This document shows positions 33,501 to 47,300 of a stretch of 64,000 nt of DNA, piece after piece. The stretch comes from Owenia fusiformis (taxonomy: Eukaryota > Annelida > Polychaeta > Sabellida > Oweniidae): positions 14,592,150-14,656,149 of the forward strand of contig CAIIXF020000002.1 of NCBI GenBank assembly GCA_903813345.2, written 5' to 3'. Position 1 is the first letter of the stretch. Each line of letters starts with the position of its first letter. Below the pieces are notes generated by a model that ran no database searches, was not told the DNA's origin, and was given only the letters and a program-made list of their open reading frames with translations. The position numbers were made by a program, and so were the translations under genes.

Positions 33501-36500
33501 ATATGTCAGAACCTAGACATTTTGTCGTCATTTCTTAATTAGTCCATTCTCTATTATACCTTAAAGGTAGATTCAACACATTGCATTCTGGGAAACAAAA
33601 TGGATGCCATATATTTATCTAATTGTGATATGACTGAGTTGGCAATTGGACAAGCAGGCAAGGGTTAACAATGACTCCGAAATTGCTATAGAGAATGTTG
33701 AATTTGAATCAATATTCAGTTAAAGCTGAATAAGAGAGATTATCAAAAGTATGTTCAATTCTATATTCCCGATAAAATATTGACATATTTACTCACTACA
33801 ATGTTTTACAGAAATTCTATATGCATTCAAAGACTAGTGTTAATAGTATAAGTTATAGCACCACAATATACATGCCAAATGACATGTATGTTTGTAAATC
33901 TGCAACACTAAGCTTCTTTATTTAGGTTAATGATGAAACAAGAGCATAACAATAGAAATTTAAGAAGAATTTAACATTAAAAAATAATCTGCTCATTTCC
34001 AAATGTTTCAAGATTTATCTGATCGCATTTTGAAGGTGTTATCCTTACCAACCACAGAGATGAAAGCGAAACACTCCTTTCAAGTTATCATAATTAGATT
34101 TAAAGATACCATAAATCCAGCTCAAGTGTGGAAGAAAACATCAGATATCCACTGCTTGTTTTGCTGGAATTTTGCAGCCTTTTTATTTTGAATTGAGCTG
34201 GTCAGGTAACAAGGACTGGTGTTCCTCATGTTTTGGCAATCTGATGAAGTTTTCATTGATAAAAAAAAAAATTTAAACATAATTTCAACATGGAAACAGT
34301 TACTGAATTCCACAAAACATCAGGTGATTTTGGTTAAAACAATCACAGAAAATCATTTGTTACATGCTGTTAATGAAAGCCTGAATTGTAAACTAAATCG
34401 CTCTGTGATTTGCTAGAAAATAATTTGATTAATCATTGGCTACTTTCAGCATCATTTAATCCATTAGAAGATGCATTTACTGCTATTAGTAGTAATTCAA
34501 CCAGGGTTATATGTTCCCTACTTTTCTAATAAAATCTCATTATCTACCAGAAAACAATATGTGTTATATATGTAATTACAATTAGATTAAATCAAAACAA
34601 AATCAAACTACAATGTACACGTTTTGGCAATGATGAATATGGTCAATGTTACATTAAAGGGGTATCAACTTGGAAAATCATGTTCTCTCCAACTGTAATA
34701 AACCAGATCAAGTGGCTATAAAACATGGTAACTTTGATGGTTTCTGCTGAGTTTGGTGTAGGATGGTTGTAAGATAACTGGAAACTATGATCTATAATGA
34801 TGAGTTTCTCACTTTGGACACCATGGGACTCAAGGTAGCCATCTTGAAAATATTAAAATGTTTGAAATACAACACATAGATGATAGATAGATATACACTG
34901 TATATGTATGTGTTGTAAAATTATTACAAGTCATTATTAACATAAGATGAAATTGCATTTCCCTATTTGTTGGTGTGAGTGCCAGGTAGATATCTTTTTA
35001 ACCAGTAGCAAGGCTATACTATTTGCCACAATAAGTGCAACAATGCTACTTGTTACTGTTAACATTGAAACCCTGCTGACTACCTAAGATGAGATCATCA
35101 ACAAATTGAAATGATTACTTTATGAATTAAAGAATGACATATGAATACGCAACTGATATAAACATAAAAGAAAGAATTACTTGACATCAAACAAAAATCT
35201 ACATTATTTGTAAACTTCCAAAGTGCTTAACAATTCAGAACAGGAAAATACTTATTATGAAGTTTATTTCAATGGATAAGTACTTGACATAGTTGTAGAA
35301 AATACTGAGTCAGTCATTTAAAGAAAGATATCAATTTCAGAATTGTATCTTTAAATATAGCAGCATAAATAATATAAATAAGTGGTGAAGAGTAGAGATT
35401 TATCAGACTCTGAAAGCATGTGGACCTTGAGGGTATAGTGCAGAATCAGAGGTATCACATTTACTTCTATAACATTATCATGGGCTGGATGGTAACCAAT
35501 ATTTTGATAATGGATAACTGGCTGAACCCTTTCAATGAACAAATCATACTTTCCTTCCATGACTAACTTTATATGGCAAGAAGAACATTCCGTTGAATCA
35601 AGTAGATATTCTTTTTCTCCCCTGTTTTGAGAAAACATTGAGGTATTTTGAGGCTTGGTTAGTAGTCATAGTGGGACTTGTGGTCTGATTGCTTAGTGAA
35701 ATCATCCTTGGTTACTGCCCTGGGCTGTTTTTTAGGAAGTCTCATATCTTATTAGTGAACACTCCGTACACTACTGGATACAGTGCAAGGATACAGCATA
35801 TTGGAGATTACTGGAATTTCTGAAAATAATGACATCAACTTATTTAGTTACTGTATCACACATCCACAGAACACGGAATATCAGTATATTTTCTGTGTCT
35901 CTACAATCTATCACTCTTGTCACCCCCATGTCTACAGAGAAATCTAAATAAAGACCTTTGAAGAATATTGTAGGTATTGGTAGACAAGTTGCCTAGCAAG
36001 TCAGACTACACTATGTACTATCTGACTTATATATCATGCTTGGTTGAACATTGTTCCAGCACACCTAGAAGCTATCATTGTGGCTACATAGGAATGTGGG
36101 CCATTTGTAGTCTTGGCAGAAAATACATTAGAAACATTTGAACATGTAAAATATACCAACAGTAATTTTGTGATCAGCAATCTCCTTAGCAGTGTCACTG
36201 CATCTAATTTAAGATTTTACAATGTGTCTGCAAAAATATGTGTACAAAATTGAAAACATTTCTGTAATTTTGGACAGAATTTCAAAAGGATAAATAATTT
36301 GATAAAATAAGTATGGCCAACATTTGTGATATTGGCCTTTATAGGTCCGACAAGTTAGATATGGTTCTAGATACATTTACCAATCATTTGTAAATGTTAA
36401 TGTGAACTGATCTGAAGTGAAAGTTAGCCTACCCCGCCAGGACATTATCAGGCAACACTGTCATGCCTATTAGCTTTCTAGATATTTAGAGCTATTAACT

Positions 36501-38675
36501 TTGACATCTGGTTTCACTGAGAACCGGGGGTTACCTCTGCTAAATCTAGATGTCACTTATAACATTTTGAAATTTAAAAAATTTAAAAATGAGGACTCGA
36601 GATTTGAATAAGTATGCCATTTAGATCGTACTTTAAGAAGATGGGAAAACAGATGATTTATGACTTCTGTTGTATAAATGTATATATACTTGTATATTTG
36701 GCTTCACCATTTTTTATAATATTCAAGTGATATTCTGATTTGCATTTTGCACACTGTCTGAAATAAATGAATATTTCTAAGGTAGAATATGGCTTCAATA
36801 TGCTGCATCAAAGACCAGATTTAGTGTTCAATCACTTGGGTCAAATATCCCTAAGATTGCAAGAATTCTAACAGGTGAAGATGAGAAACCTGATCTGATA
36901 TCCTTAGTGAAAATACAATGTTTATACTATGGTTTCTTATATTTATTACAGATGTTGCCTTTGATCCCTTTCTTCTGATTCCTCTTTTGGACTAAGTATT
37001 TTGTGTTCTCTGTTATGTAAATGTGTATTTAATATGTTTTAAGTTTGTTTCATGCTTCATGGTAATGTGAATGATTCATGGATTGTCAAATTGTAATACA
37101 TGTAAATGCAAGTCGGGAATCTTAAATAATATCTGCTCCACAGCAGATTGTCAATATTTATCTTGTCCAATCAAGCATAAGATGGCTATTCAACTCATTA
37201 GAGATGCTAATAAGAATCTTCCTTGTGCTCTCATCTTTAATTACATTATCTTGTCTGTCATTATTACCTGGATTGCTAGAAATGTAATTTACACCTGGAC
37301 TCACAGTTACTCAGGTAGACATTTATTGCAATCAAGCTAGAATCCAAAAACTGAATCTTTTTAAGCTGTTAATGCTGCCAATTGATAAGAATGTTTTTTT
37401 GTATAATATTGACTATGTCCAGAGGTTTGGCACTTTTGGCAGATCTTTTTTTGTTATTAAAATCTTACTAGCAACATAAGAAAGATAACAATACTCCTTG
37501 TTGAAAAGCAAGGTGGATTATTTATTGTTTCAGCCTGCAGATATTCATTCATTTCAATCAGTCTTAGTGCTCAATCTTCATGAGAGGTCTGACGCTCAAT
37601 AGGCAGGTAGATGGATCACCTCCCTTGAAATATATTTTGGGGAGATGGATCACCTCCCTTGCAAAAGATTCTGGATAGTCTGGCAATCTTCCTTTGCTTT
37701 ATTGTAAAGAATATTGCATAGAGATAATCACAGTACATGTATATGATGCTGTCATCAATATATGATGTGGACAATGAAATTGTCTTCCCTTTGTTGATAT
37801 CTATGCAAGGTATTGGGAGGTGGGGGTGGGAGGGGATATTGAATCTACAGTATTGATAAATGATCAAGATCGGATTCTGTATTAGCAGAACAAGGCTGTC
37901 CATGTTCTTGTCAGGAAGTCTATTTGTCTTCAGAAGTTTCACAATCTATTTTAACATTTTCAAATTCTTCCTCTTTAGATCTAAAGGTAAGTTATAAATG
38001 TTGTAAATAGAAGCCAGGTCAAATTTCTAAACATCAAAGATCAGTGTGTGTTTCAACTCTGATGGGTGATTTGTACAAGAAGGAACTGTGGTACTTTAGA
38101 AGTGCTTTAAAGCATATGTTCTTGTACATTTTTGTGATGTTTATTTCTCTGACATGCTCATTTGCTGTTACATGTATACATAGAAGGTTTTACAAGGTAC
38201 ATCAGTAGGGGGTTATTGTGTCACAGTGACCTACAGGTTTTGTGAGTTCTATTTGCCCTTACATATCAACTTTCTGTTATGTAAATTTGTAAATATTATT
38301 TTCAGTTTACAGATTTTCTGTTTTTGGAATATACTAATATGTCAATGACCCTTCTGCTATTGTCATATGAAATGAACATACTCTCTCATTGCCAATCCTG
38401 CACCAATCCCTTGTGCAGCCCTCCTTATATTATTAATCAACCAATAGCTATTTATTTGATCCATATGTCCCTGAGGGAAGAATATGACATTTTTGGATGG
38501 GATAGTCTAGTTCAGTCGTTGTAACCACCCCCCACACTACGCGATATTGTTGAATTGTTAAATGACATTATCTCTGGGTGAGTAGTGTTGACCAAGTATG
38601 AGGATATTTATCAACTTTATACCTGAGGGCACTGGCAAAGAAAATCAGAAATCCCAGTGAAAATACCAACAAATA

Positions 38676-41394
38676 CTTGCAGTCTCCTATTATCAGCACT
38701 GATGGGTATTAGTTATACCTTGCAGTCTCCTATTATCAGCACTGATGGGTATTAGTTATACCTTGCTGTCTCCCATTGTCAGCACTGATGGGTATTAGTT
38801 ATACCTTGCTGTCTCCTATTGTCAGGACTGATAGGTATTATTTATACCTTGCTGTCTCCCATTGTCAGCACTGATGGGTATTAGTTATACCTTGCTGTCT
38901 CCCATTGTCAGCACTGATGGGTATTAGTTATACCTTGCTGTCTCCCATTGTCAGCACTGATGGGTATTAGTTATACCTTGCTGTCTCCCATTGTCAACAC
39001 TGATGGGTATTAGTTATACCTTGCTGTCTCCCATTGTCAGCACTGATGGGTATTAGTTATACCTTGCTGTCTCCCATTGTCAGCACTGATGGGTATTAGT
39101 TATACCTTGCTGTCTCCTATTGTCAGGACTGATAGGTATTATTTATACCTTGCTGTCTCCCATTGTCAGCACTGATGGGTATTAGTTATACCTTGCTGTC
39201 TCCTATTGTCAGGACTGATAGGTATTATTTATACCTTGCTGTCTCCCATTGTCAGCACTGATGGGTATTAGTTATACCTTGCTGTCTCCCATTGTCAGCA
39301 CTGATGGGTATTAGTTATACCTTGCTGTCTCCTATTGTCAGGACTGATAGGTATTAGTTATACCTTGCTGTCTCCCATTGTCAGCACTGACGGGTATTAG
39401 TTATACCTTGCTGTCTCCTATTGTCAGGACTGACGGGTATTAGTTATGCCTTGCTGTCTCCCATTGTCAGCACTGACGGGTATTAGTTATACCTTGCTGT
39501 CTCCTATTATCAGCACTGATGGGTATTAGTTATACCTTGCTGTCTCCCATTGTCAGCACTGATGGGTATTAGTTATACCTTGCTGTCTCCCATTGTCAGC
39601 ATTGATAGGTATTAGTTATACCTTGCTGTCTCCTATTGTCAGGACTGATAGGTATTAGTTATACCTTGCTGTCTCCCATTGTCAGCACTGACGGGTATTA
39701 GTTATATCTGCTGTCTCCTATTGTCAGGACTGACGGGTATTAGTTATGCCTTGCTGTCTCCCATTGTCAACACTGATGGGTATTAGTTATACCTTGCTGT
39801 CTCCCATTGTCAGCACTGATGGGTATTAGTTATACCTTGCAGTCTCCCATTGTCAGGACTGATAGGTATAAGTTATACCTTGCTGTCTCCCATTGTCAGC
39901 ACTGATGGGTATTAGTTATGCCTTGCTGTCTCCCATTGTCAGCACTGATGGGTATTAGTTATACCTTGCTGTCTCCCATTGTCAGCACTGATGGGTATTA
40001 GTTATACCTTGCTGTCTCCCATTGTCAGCACTGATGGGTATTAGTTATACCTTGCTGTCTCCCATTGTCAGCACTGATGGATATTAGTTATGCCTTGCTG
40101 TCTCCTATTTTTAGCACTGATAGGTATTAGTTATACCTTGCTGTCTCCTATTGTCAGGACTGATGGGTATTAGTTATACCTTGCTGTCTCCCATTGTCAG
40201 CACTGATGGGTATTAGTTATACCTTGCAGTCTCCCATTGTCAGGACTGATAGGTATAAGTTATACCTTGCTGTCTCTCATTGTCAGCACTGATGGGTATT
40301 AGTTATACCTTTCTGTCTCTTATTGTCAGCACTGATGGGTATTAGTTATACCTTGCAGTCTCCCATTGTCAGGACTGATAGGTATAAGTTATACCTTGCT
40401 GTCTCTCATTGTCAGCACTGATGGGTATTATTTATACCTTGCTGTCTCCCATTGTCAGCACTGATGGGTATTAGTTATACCTTGCTGTCTCCCATTGTCA
40501 GCACTGATGGGTATTAGTTATGCCTTGCTGTCTCCTATTGTCAGCACTGATGGGTATTAGTTATACCTTGCTGTCTCCCATTGTCAGCACTGATGGGTAT
40601 TAGTTATACCTTGCTGTCTCCCATTGTCAGCACTGATGGGTATTAGTTATGCCTTGCTGTCTCCTATTGTCAGCACTGATGGGTATTAGTTATACCTTGC
40701 TGTCTCCCATTGTCAGCACTGATGGGTATTAGTTATACCTTGCTGTCTCCCATTGTCAGCACTGACGGGTATTAGTTATACCTTGCTGTCTCCTATTGTC
40801 AGGACTGATGGGTATTAGTTATGCCTTGCTGTCTCCTATTGTCAGCACTGATGGGTATTAGTTATGCCTTGCTGTCTCCTATTGTCAGCACTGATGGGTA
40901 TTAGTTATACCTTGCTGTCTCCCATTGTCAGCACTGATGGGTATTAGTTATACCTTGCTGTCTCCCATTGTCAGCACTGATGGGTATTAGTTATACCTTG
41001 CTGTCTCCTATTGTCAGGACTGATGGGTATTAGTTATACCTTGCTGTCTCCCATTGTCAGCACTGATGGGTATTAGTTATACCTTGCTGTCTCCCATTGT
41101 CAGCACTGATGGGTATTAGTTATACCTTGTTGTCTCCCATTGTCAGCACTGATGGGTATTAGTTATATCTTGCTGTCTCCCATTGTCAGCACTGATGGGT
41201 ATTACTTATACCTTGCTGTCTCCCATTGTCAGCACTGATACGTATTAGTTATACCTTGCTGTCTCCCATTGTCAGCACTGATGGGTATTAGTTATACCTT
41301 GCAGTCTCCCATTGTCAGCACTGATAGGTATTAGTTATACCTTGCTGTCTCCCATTGTCAGGACTGATGGGTATTAGTTATACCTTGCTGTCTT
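38676..41394. repeat. 43-bp minisatellite, about 62 copies
   Basis: Unit starts cttgctgtctcccattgtca and ends gggtattagttatac. Copies are spaced 43 bp from 38676 to the partial last unit at 41384, with one 1-bp-shorter unit near 39705. Units fall into variant types: cctatt with caggactgatagg; cagtctccc with ggtataagttat; and units ending tatgcc. The same ordered set of variants recurs 301 bp (7 units) apart, for example at 39331/39416 and 39632/39716. A period of 43 excludes a protein repeat. The array is flanked by non-repetitive intron sequence. Confidence 0.97.
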
Positions 41395-44300
41395 GGGTTT
41401 GTAGTGTTGTATGAGTTGATTGTACAAATTGGTAAAGATATCATTCTGACATCCCTCATCATTTATACTCTTGTTATATCTTATAATCTAGATGTATGCT
41501 GTTGGTGAAATGGGGGACTCATGTTTGGCTTTTTGAGTGCCTGTGTCTCTCAATATCTGTTCTTCAAACCAGCCAGCTAAGGCTATATATATATATAGCT
41601 GCTTATCAGTTGGGCATGCATGAAAACCAAGCTGCAGTGCAGTGCTGCTGCTGTAATTGTGATAAGAGCATGTCATATTGGCCAAAATGATAATTAATGG
41701 TAGAGCTGGTGACTTCATTTTCTACAATCATACATCTTTGTAATAACCTCATGCATTATTACAGCTGCTTTTAACATATCTGCATTCGTTAATATAAGTG
41801 AGGAAAGCAAAAGTGGGTTGCCAAGAATATAGTATAGGTATGTTACAGTATGGTTTACATGTTTCTGTTAGCATCTATGTCCCATTCTAGAAGTTATCTT
41901 GGCAATGTGGAAAATTTAGATTTATTTGAAAAGATTAAGATTATTTTGTTCTTGTTTCTATGTATATTTTACTAGCAGTGATCATTATCCAAGTTGCCCA
42001 TTATTCCATAAACGCCTGTTTTTTTGTTACCTCACTTATAAGATCTATGTTATATTTTGTCTCAGGGTATTTGGGAAACTTTCAGCACTCAGTTAGGATG
42101 GCAACAGTAGTCAAAACATTTGTGCAAAAGAATAGCCAGATAGTAAAACATAATGTCAAATCTGTAATGTATCTGTGTCAAATTATAAAGTTGCAAGTGG
42201 GAGATGAGATGTTTGCCATGTGAAATGTAAATAACAATCTGATACAGTCCCATGATCCCATGTAAGTATTAACATGGGCATTTTTAATGAGATTGAAAAT
42301 GCAGCCGTTGGTCCAGTTGCACAGAGCACATGACTATTCAAACTTAGAGGATAGTATAATGACCTAGAGCTTGTCTTTGTGTCTATGTAAGTTCCTTGCA
42401 TTTACTCATATTATTTTCATTTTTGGTAGGATATGAAGAATTATGTAATCTAGAAAAATATTGACAAACATACATAATTTATTGCCCACTTTTAAAATCA
42501 AGTGTTTCTTATTAAGTAGGTAATATTCAAAATCATGATTGGTGTTATAAACAAGTTGCCATCCCTCATGTATGCCATTGTGACTTAAGATATCTTTTCA
42601 GAATTTTTGAGACCCAATTTATGATTTTTGATACACTCTATATCCTCATTGATTTAAAAATCTCTTTTCATTTAAAATGTCTACATTGCTTTCACTATTA
42701 CTCTGATATATCACGATTTAAAGACTATAGGTAAACCATAGGTAAATTGCATTAAATCCTTTGATGTCTTGAGCATATTGGCAGGTAAGACTGGGTCTAA
42801 TCAAGGTGTATCCACAGGTGTGAAAATCATCACTAACCAAGTTGGTGTAATAGTATTTGATAACAATAATTTATGAAGCCTGTTTGGTGATAGATTAGTG
42901 TATTTTTCTAAGGGATTTAGGAGTACATAGAAGAACATGGTAAACCTCATAATTCTAACCAGTTTATGGAATATGGAGTTGCATATTAGAACACTGTAAT
43001 AAAACTTCTACAGATTAACCCTTTGCACTTGAAGATCTTATATTGGATTCCTTGTTATGTATGAAACCTCTGGTCCAAATTGTTGGAGAAATAGGGGAAA
43101 CACTTATGGTCATTTGGGGAGTTAATCCATTTTCAAATTCCCATCCATTAAAATGTAAGTGAACACCTTGGTATTCACAATGTTGGAATCATATTGATGT
43201 AAACTCACATTTCCTGAGTGTTTATGTGATCCTAACCTATGAAGAGGATATACCTTGGTGAGGTAAGATAGGCAGATTGACACATTGGGGCCATATTGGA
43301 TGAACAGAGAATCATTAATTTGCAATCTGACCCAAGGATATTATTCAGGATTATTTATTCTAGAGTAAAGAGATGTTCCCAACTCTCCTGTCAATCAACA
43401 TTTCTTGTGATGTGATCATGTCAGACCAGCTGCCAGCTTCACATGTTTCTGGTTCACTCATACAAGTGATGCATAGCTTTGACTCTACCTCTCAAACTTC
43501 AATTTGGCATTGATGAATTTATAAATACATGTATAATGTGGTGACTTTTTCATCACTCATAATTTGGGTTCTTGTACTGTTTTCTTGGCATGCCTATCAA
43601 AGATTTGCCACAGATTCAAAGGACTCCCAAGGACCAACCTGGTAATATATGTGATTTGGATACATATCAGTCATTTTACTAATTATAAGGAACATTCCAG
43701 GGTAACAAAGTGACAAAGTATGCTAAAGTATCACTTAGATTACAGGTGCACAAACATGTAGGGATTAACACCCCAAATCTCTTGTCAAAATATTAACTTC
43801 CACTTCCAGTTAACAGGCTTATTACGATGTCATTGTTTATCACGATGTCATTGTTTATCCTAATTAATGTGTCAATGTTGATTTTACACTACTGTAAACC
43901 TGTCATCATTATCTTAATATGCAGTACTGTACTTCAATATTCTTAGCTGCCCTTATTTAAATCTTAAAATGCACAATTTGTTTGCAAACAAGAAAACCAC
44001 TTTCTTTGATCAAGAATACACAAGGGGAAAAAGAAGAAAAATTAAAGAATTTATTCAGAATCATAATATCATAATCTTTTCTTCTGATTTGCTTTGAGTA
44101 TTTTAACATGGTTATAACATTCTAGATGACAATAAGAATACATGTTTTGCTGTTTTGTTATTAAATTTATCTTGAACAAAAAATAATATTCTTATTTAAA
44201 TATTTGAAGTAGGTTTGTTAACAGGAAGTCAGTTTATTCAAATGTTTTTTTCATTACTTTTTCACCCAGACTTGGCGTCTAAATACCCTTATGATAAGCT

Positions 44301-47300
44301 AGTAGCACCACTGTTTAACTTTAATTCCTATGTAGGGGTATTGTGCAGTGAAATTCTTCTAATCCTAGGCAAATACCTGTGTCAACAAAAACTGAGTTTT
44401 ACTTGTGAACATAACTGTCAAACACAAAGGAATATTTAGAAGCTTTCAATTTGAAATACCCTTTTAGGCAAATTGTTCTAAACTGTATGTTTTAAAGTAT
44501 TGGCATATTGTAATGGAGTGTATTATAATGTTGGGTGGCCAGAACATGTCAGCGTTAACATGAATCATTCAATATATATATACATGTATACAATTAAAGG
44601 TTTAAAAGTTACAAAGAATTAAAATAATAAGAATTTGACTGTGATGTATAATTTGCGAGTAGTAAAATCGATAAAACGTGATTGATCAATAGAAAGCCAT
44701 ATTTTAGCATGATGTGAGATATAACCATTGTGGCATTGAAAGTTTTTTAAGCATGTTGTATTGTTAATTTGTGTGCTTGTTAGTATATGACCTCTTATAC
44801 TTTATCCGACAATTGAGCTCAATTTTTGCTGAATGTAAATCAAACAAGAATGTTCAAACTGAATGTGTCAATCCCAGAAAACAGAATGCAGTACTTTCAT
44901 GAGTCACCCCATGTGATATAACCTGTCATTTTGAAGATTCATGATCTGACCACAATAATGATGATTATGGATGTAGACAAAGTAACTAAAAAACCAGACT
45001 TGAGACCACAAATCCCATTTGAAAATAATTTAAAGATAAATGTTATTGCAGAACACTAATCTGATAATTTTGAATGGTGTTGTATCCTGGTTGAGATCTC
45101 CCTATTTGATATTTGAATAAACTATTATGACATAAATGAAAAAATCAATTGCGTGTATGTGCACTGAATGGTATATCAGGATGTTATCAGGGAAACTATG
45201 ACAGGTATGTGTCTGTGTCATTCAAAGGTAGGAATTTGGCCAAGATACCCAACTCCAATCCTGCAAGGCTGTCATGATGGACATGATGAACCCTGTTAAA
45301 TAAAAGGTATCTCTATGTACATAGTTTGCTCTACATGTACTTATATGCATTATAGGATGGGGGCTCATATCATAATTTTGTACCTGTCACATTTTTTCAA
45401 TAAATCAAAGTTGTGATTTCAATTGTCATTTTTACATTTTATTATTGACCCAGTTTTCTAAAGTTTGTTTGTTATTTAGAAACATTTTGTCCCCAATGAA
45501 ATTCTCATGATGGGTGAAAATGAGGTTTCTGGGACTATATCATGTCCAATGGCTTGACCAAATTATGTACTTGAGTGCATTTCTGAAGGTTTATAGAAAT
45601 GGTGTTGCCATTCAACATGTTCAATGTCATAGGCTTGGTGAGATATAACATGAAACATCTCCCAATTCAAACTTTATGAACTGATGCTAGTCTGTACATG
45701 CTTATTCCACCCAGTCTCAATAAATTGATGTTTTTCTAACATTTTATAGAGTTCAGATTATATTGCTTACATTGCTTTATAACCTCAGGATATTTTTGAT
45801 TTTATATATGGTTATGATATTTCTCTCATGGGGCAACTCATAATGTTAGGTGATTTAATGTTGTTATTGGATATAGCACAGTGACCACTTTGAAGTTTGG
45901 TGATTGGGTTTGTGATAGCATTGATGAACTGATACTATGCCTCCACACAAGATGTACTAATAATGTAGCCCTGTCAACTTATATTCTATTGTCTCCTTAA
46001 GGAGAAGCTTATTACGGAAATATCTATCTTGGAGCACTTCTACTATAACACACCCTGAGACTCAGATGAAGCTCCCTTTTAAAGGAACAAAATCAAATCA
46101 TGGAAATGCTAACCATGACCCACCTCCATAATTAACACACATTTTAATTTGTATTGTCAGATGTCCTAAAATATCAATGTTACAGTGTACATATACAATA
46201 TATGATTTATATGATTGCTTTGTGGGAAAATAGCAGTCACAGATAACATAAGAAAAATGATTTGGAATGCAGCCCAACATACTCGCATATAGAGACTGGG
46301 TTTCTTCTCTAGAAAGATGGCCTGTTTGCTTGTAGTGAGTCCTCTATGCTTTTCTTTTGAAAATACTTGGATGTTTGTGGAAGGTTATTGCTTTCTCTTC
46401 TCATATAAGTTCGCTCTGCTCTGGATGTTTTAGAGAGGAGTTTAAAAGATTTGAATATATCAACACAAAAAAGGGATTTGCCCCTCCACTAAACTAGCAT
46501 ACACTTGCGTATATATGGTATATTCACTAAACTTATGAAATTCTAAATTGCATGTCTAATACTTAAAATGAAGCTATCAGTTAGTTGTTTAGTTGGTTGT
46601 TCAAAAGTAATATTAGGTGTTGTATTGACACTTGATCTGTGCTCAGAGTAAGATGCAGTTATCTTTCAATAATCACTCAATTATATGTAAATAAATTGTT
46701 AATTCACATATTTCTTTACAAAGCACAACTGCTATATGAAGCACCATTCAAGTGGAGGCTTAAAAAAGTTATAGATGTTGTAAAAGGAGGTTCAAATGGT
46801 GTCATAGACTTATGTTCATCAAGCATACAAACTATTCAGCTGTATGCTCAAAGAATCTATTTTATGCTGAGAAAAAATTGAAAAATATCCCTTGGCAGTT
46901 TAATATTGAATGCATCTCTTTTTGTGGATGTGAATGTTGAATGTTCTGTCTGAACTTAATGTTTGCAAAGCATCAATTCATGTTTGAGATTTTTTATCTT
47001 GATACAATAGTTTCATGAAAATAAAAAGAGCATCGTCGTCATATGACCAAACTAGAAAAGCATAGTGTACAGGAAGTAAGTGTATTTTGGTTGAGCAGCC
47101 AGAAGTTAAATAATTTAGAACCCATTTACTTCATATTTGTTTTTCTGGCCTCACATTTTATACTTAAGAATAATCTGATACCAGAAAACAATTTATTTTA
47201 ACAAATCTAATTTTTTGATATGAAATCATTCATACTCAAGATTTTCCCTGATTGATTTTATATAATATCCTGATAAGCCTTAACAGTCAAAATGTTAAAG

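Noticed and set aside
33560-33720. Possible small inverted-repeat element (gattcaacacattgcattc and gaatgttgaatttgaatc)
   Set aside because: The arms match poorly and no target duplication is visible.
37071-37340. 89-codon frame with several cysteines (CNTCKCKSGIL)
   Set aside because: No cadherin or other domain, no promoter or splice context, and composition like the rest of the intron.
38676-41394. CRISPR-like array
   Set aside because: Units are contiguous 43-bp tandem copies without unique spacers, in a eukaryotic intron; it is a minisatellite.
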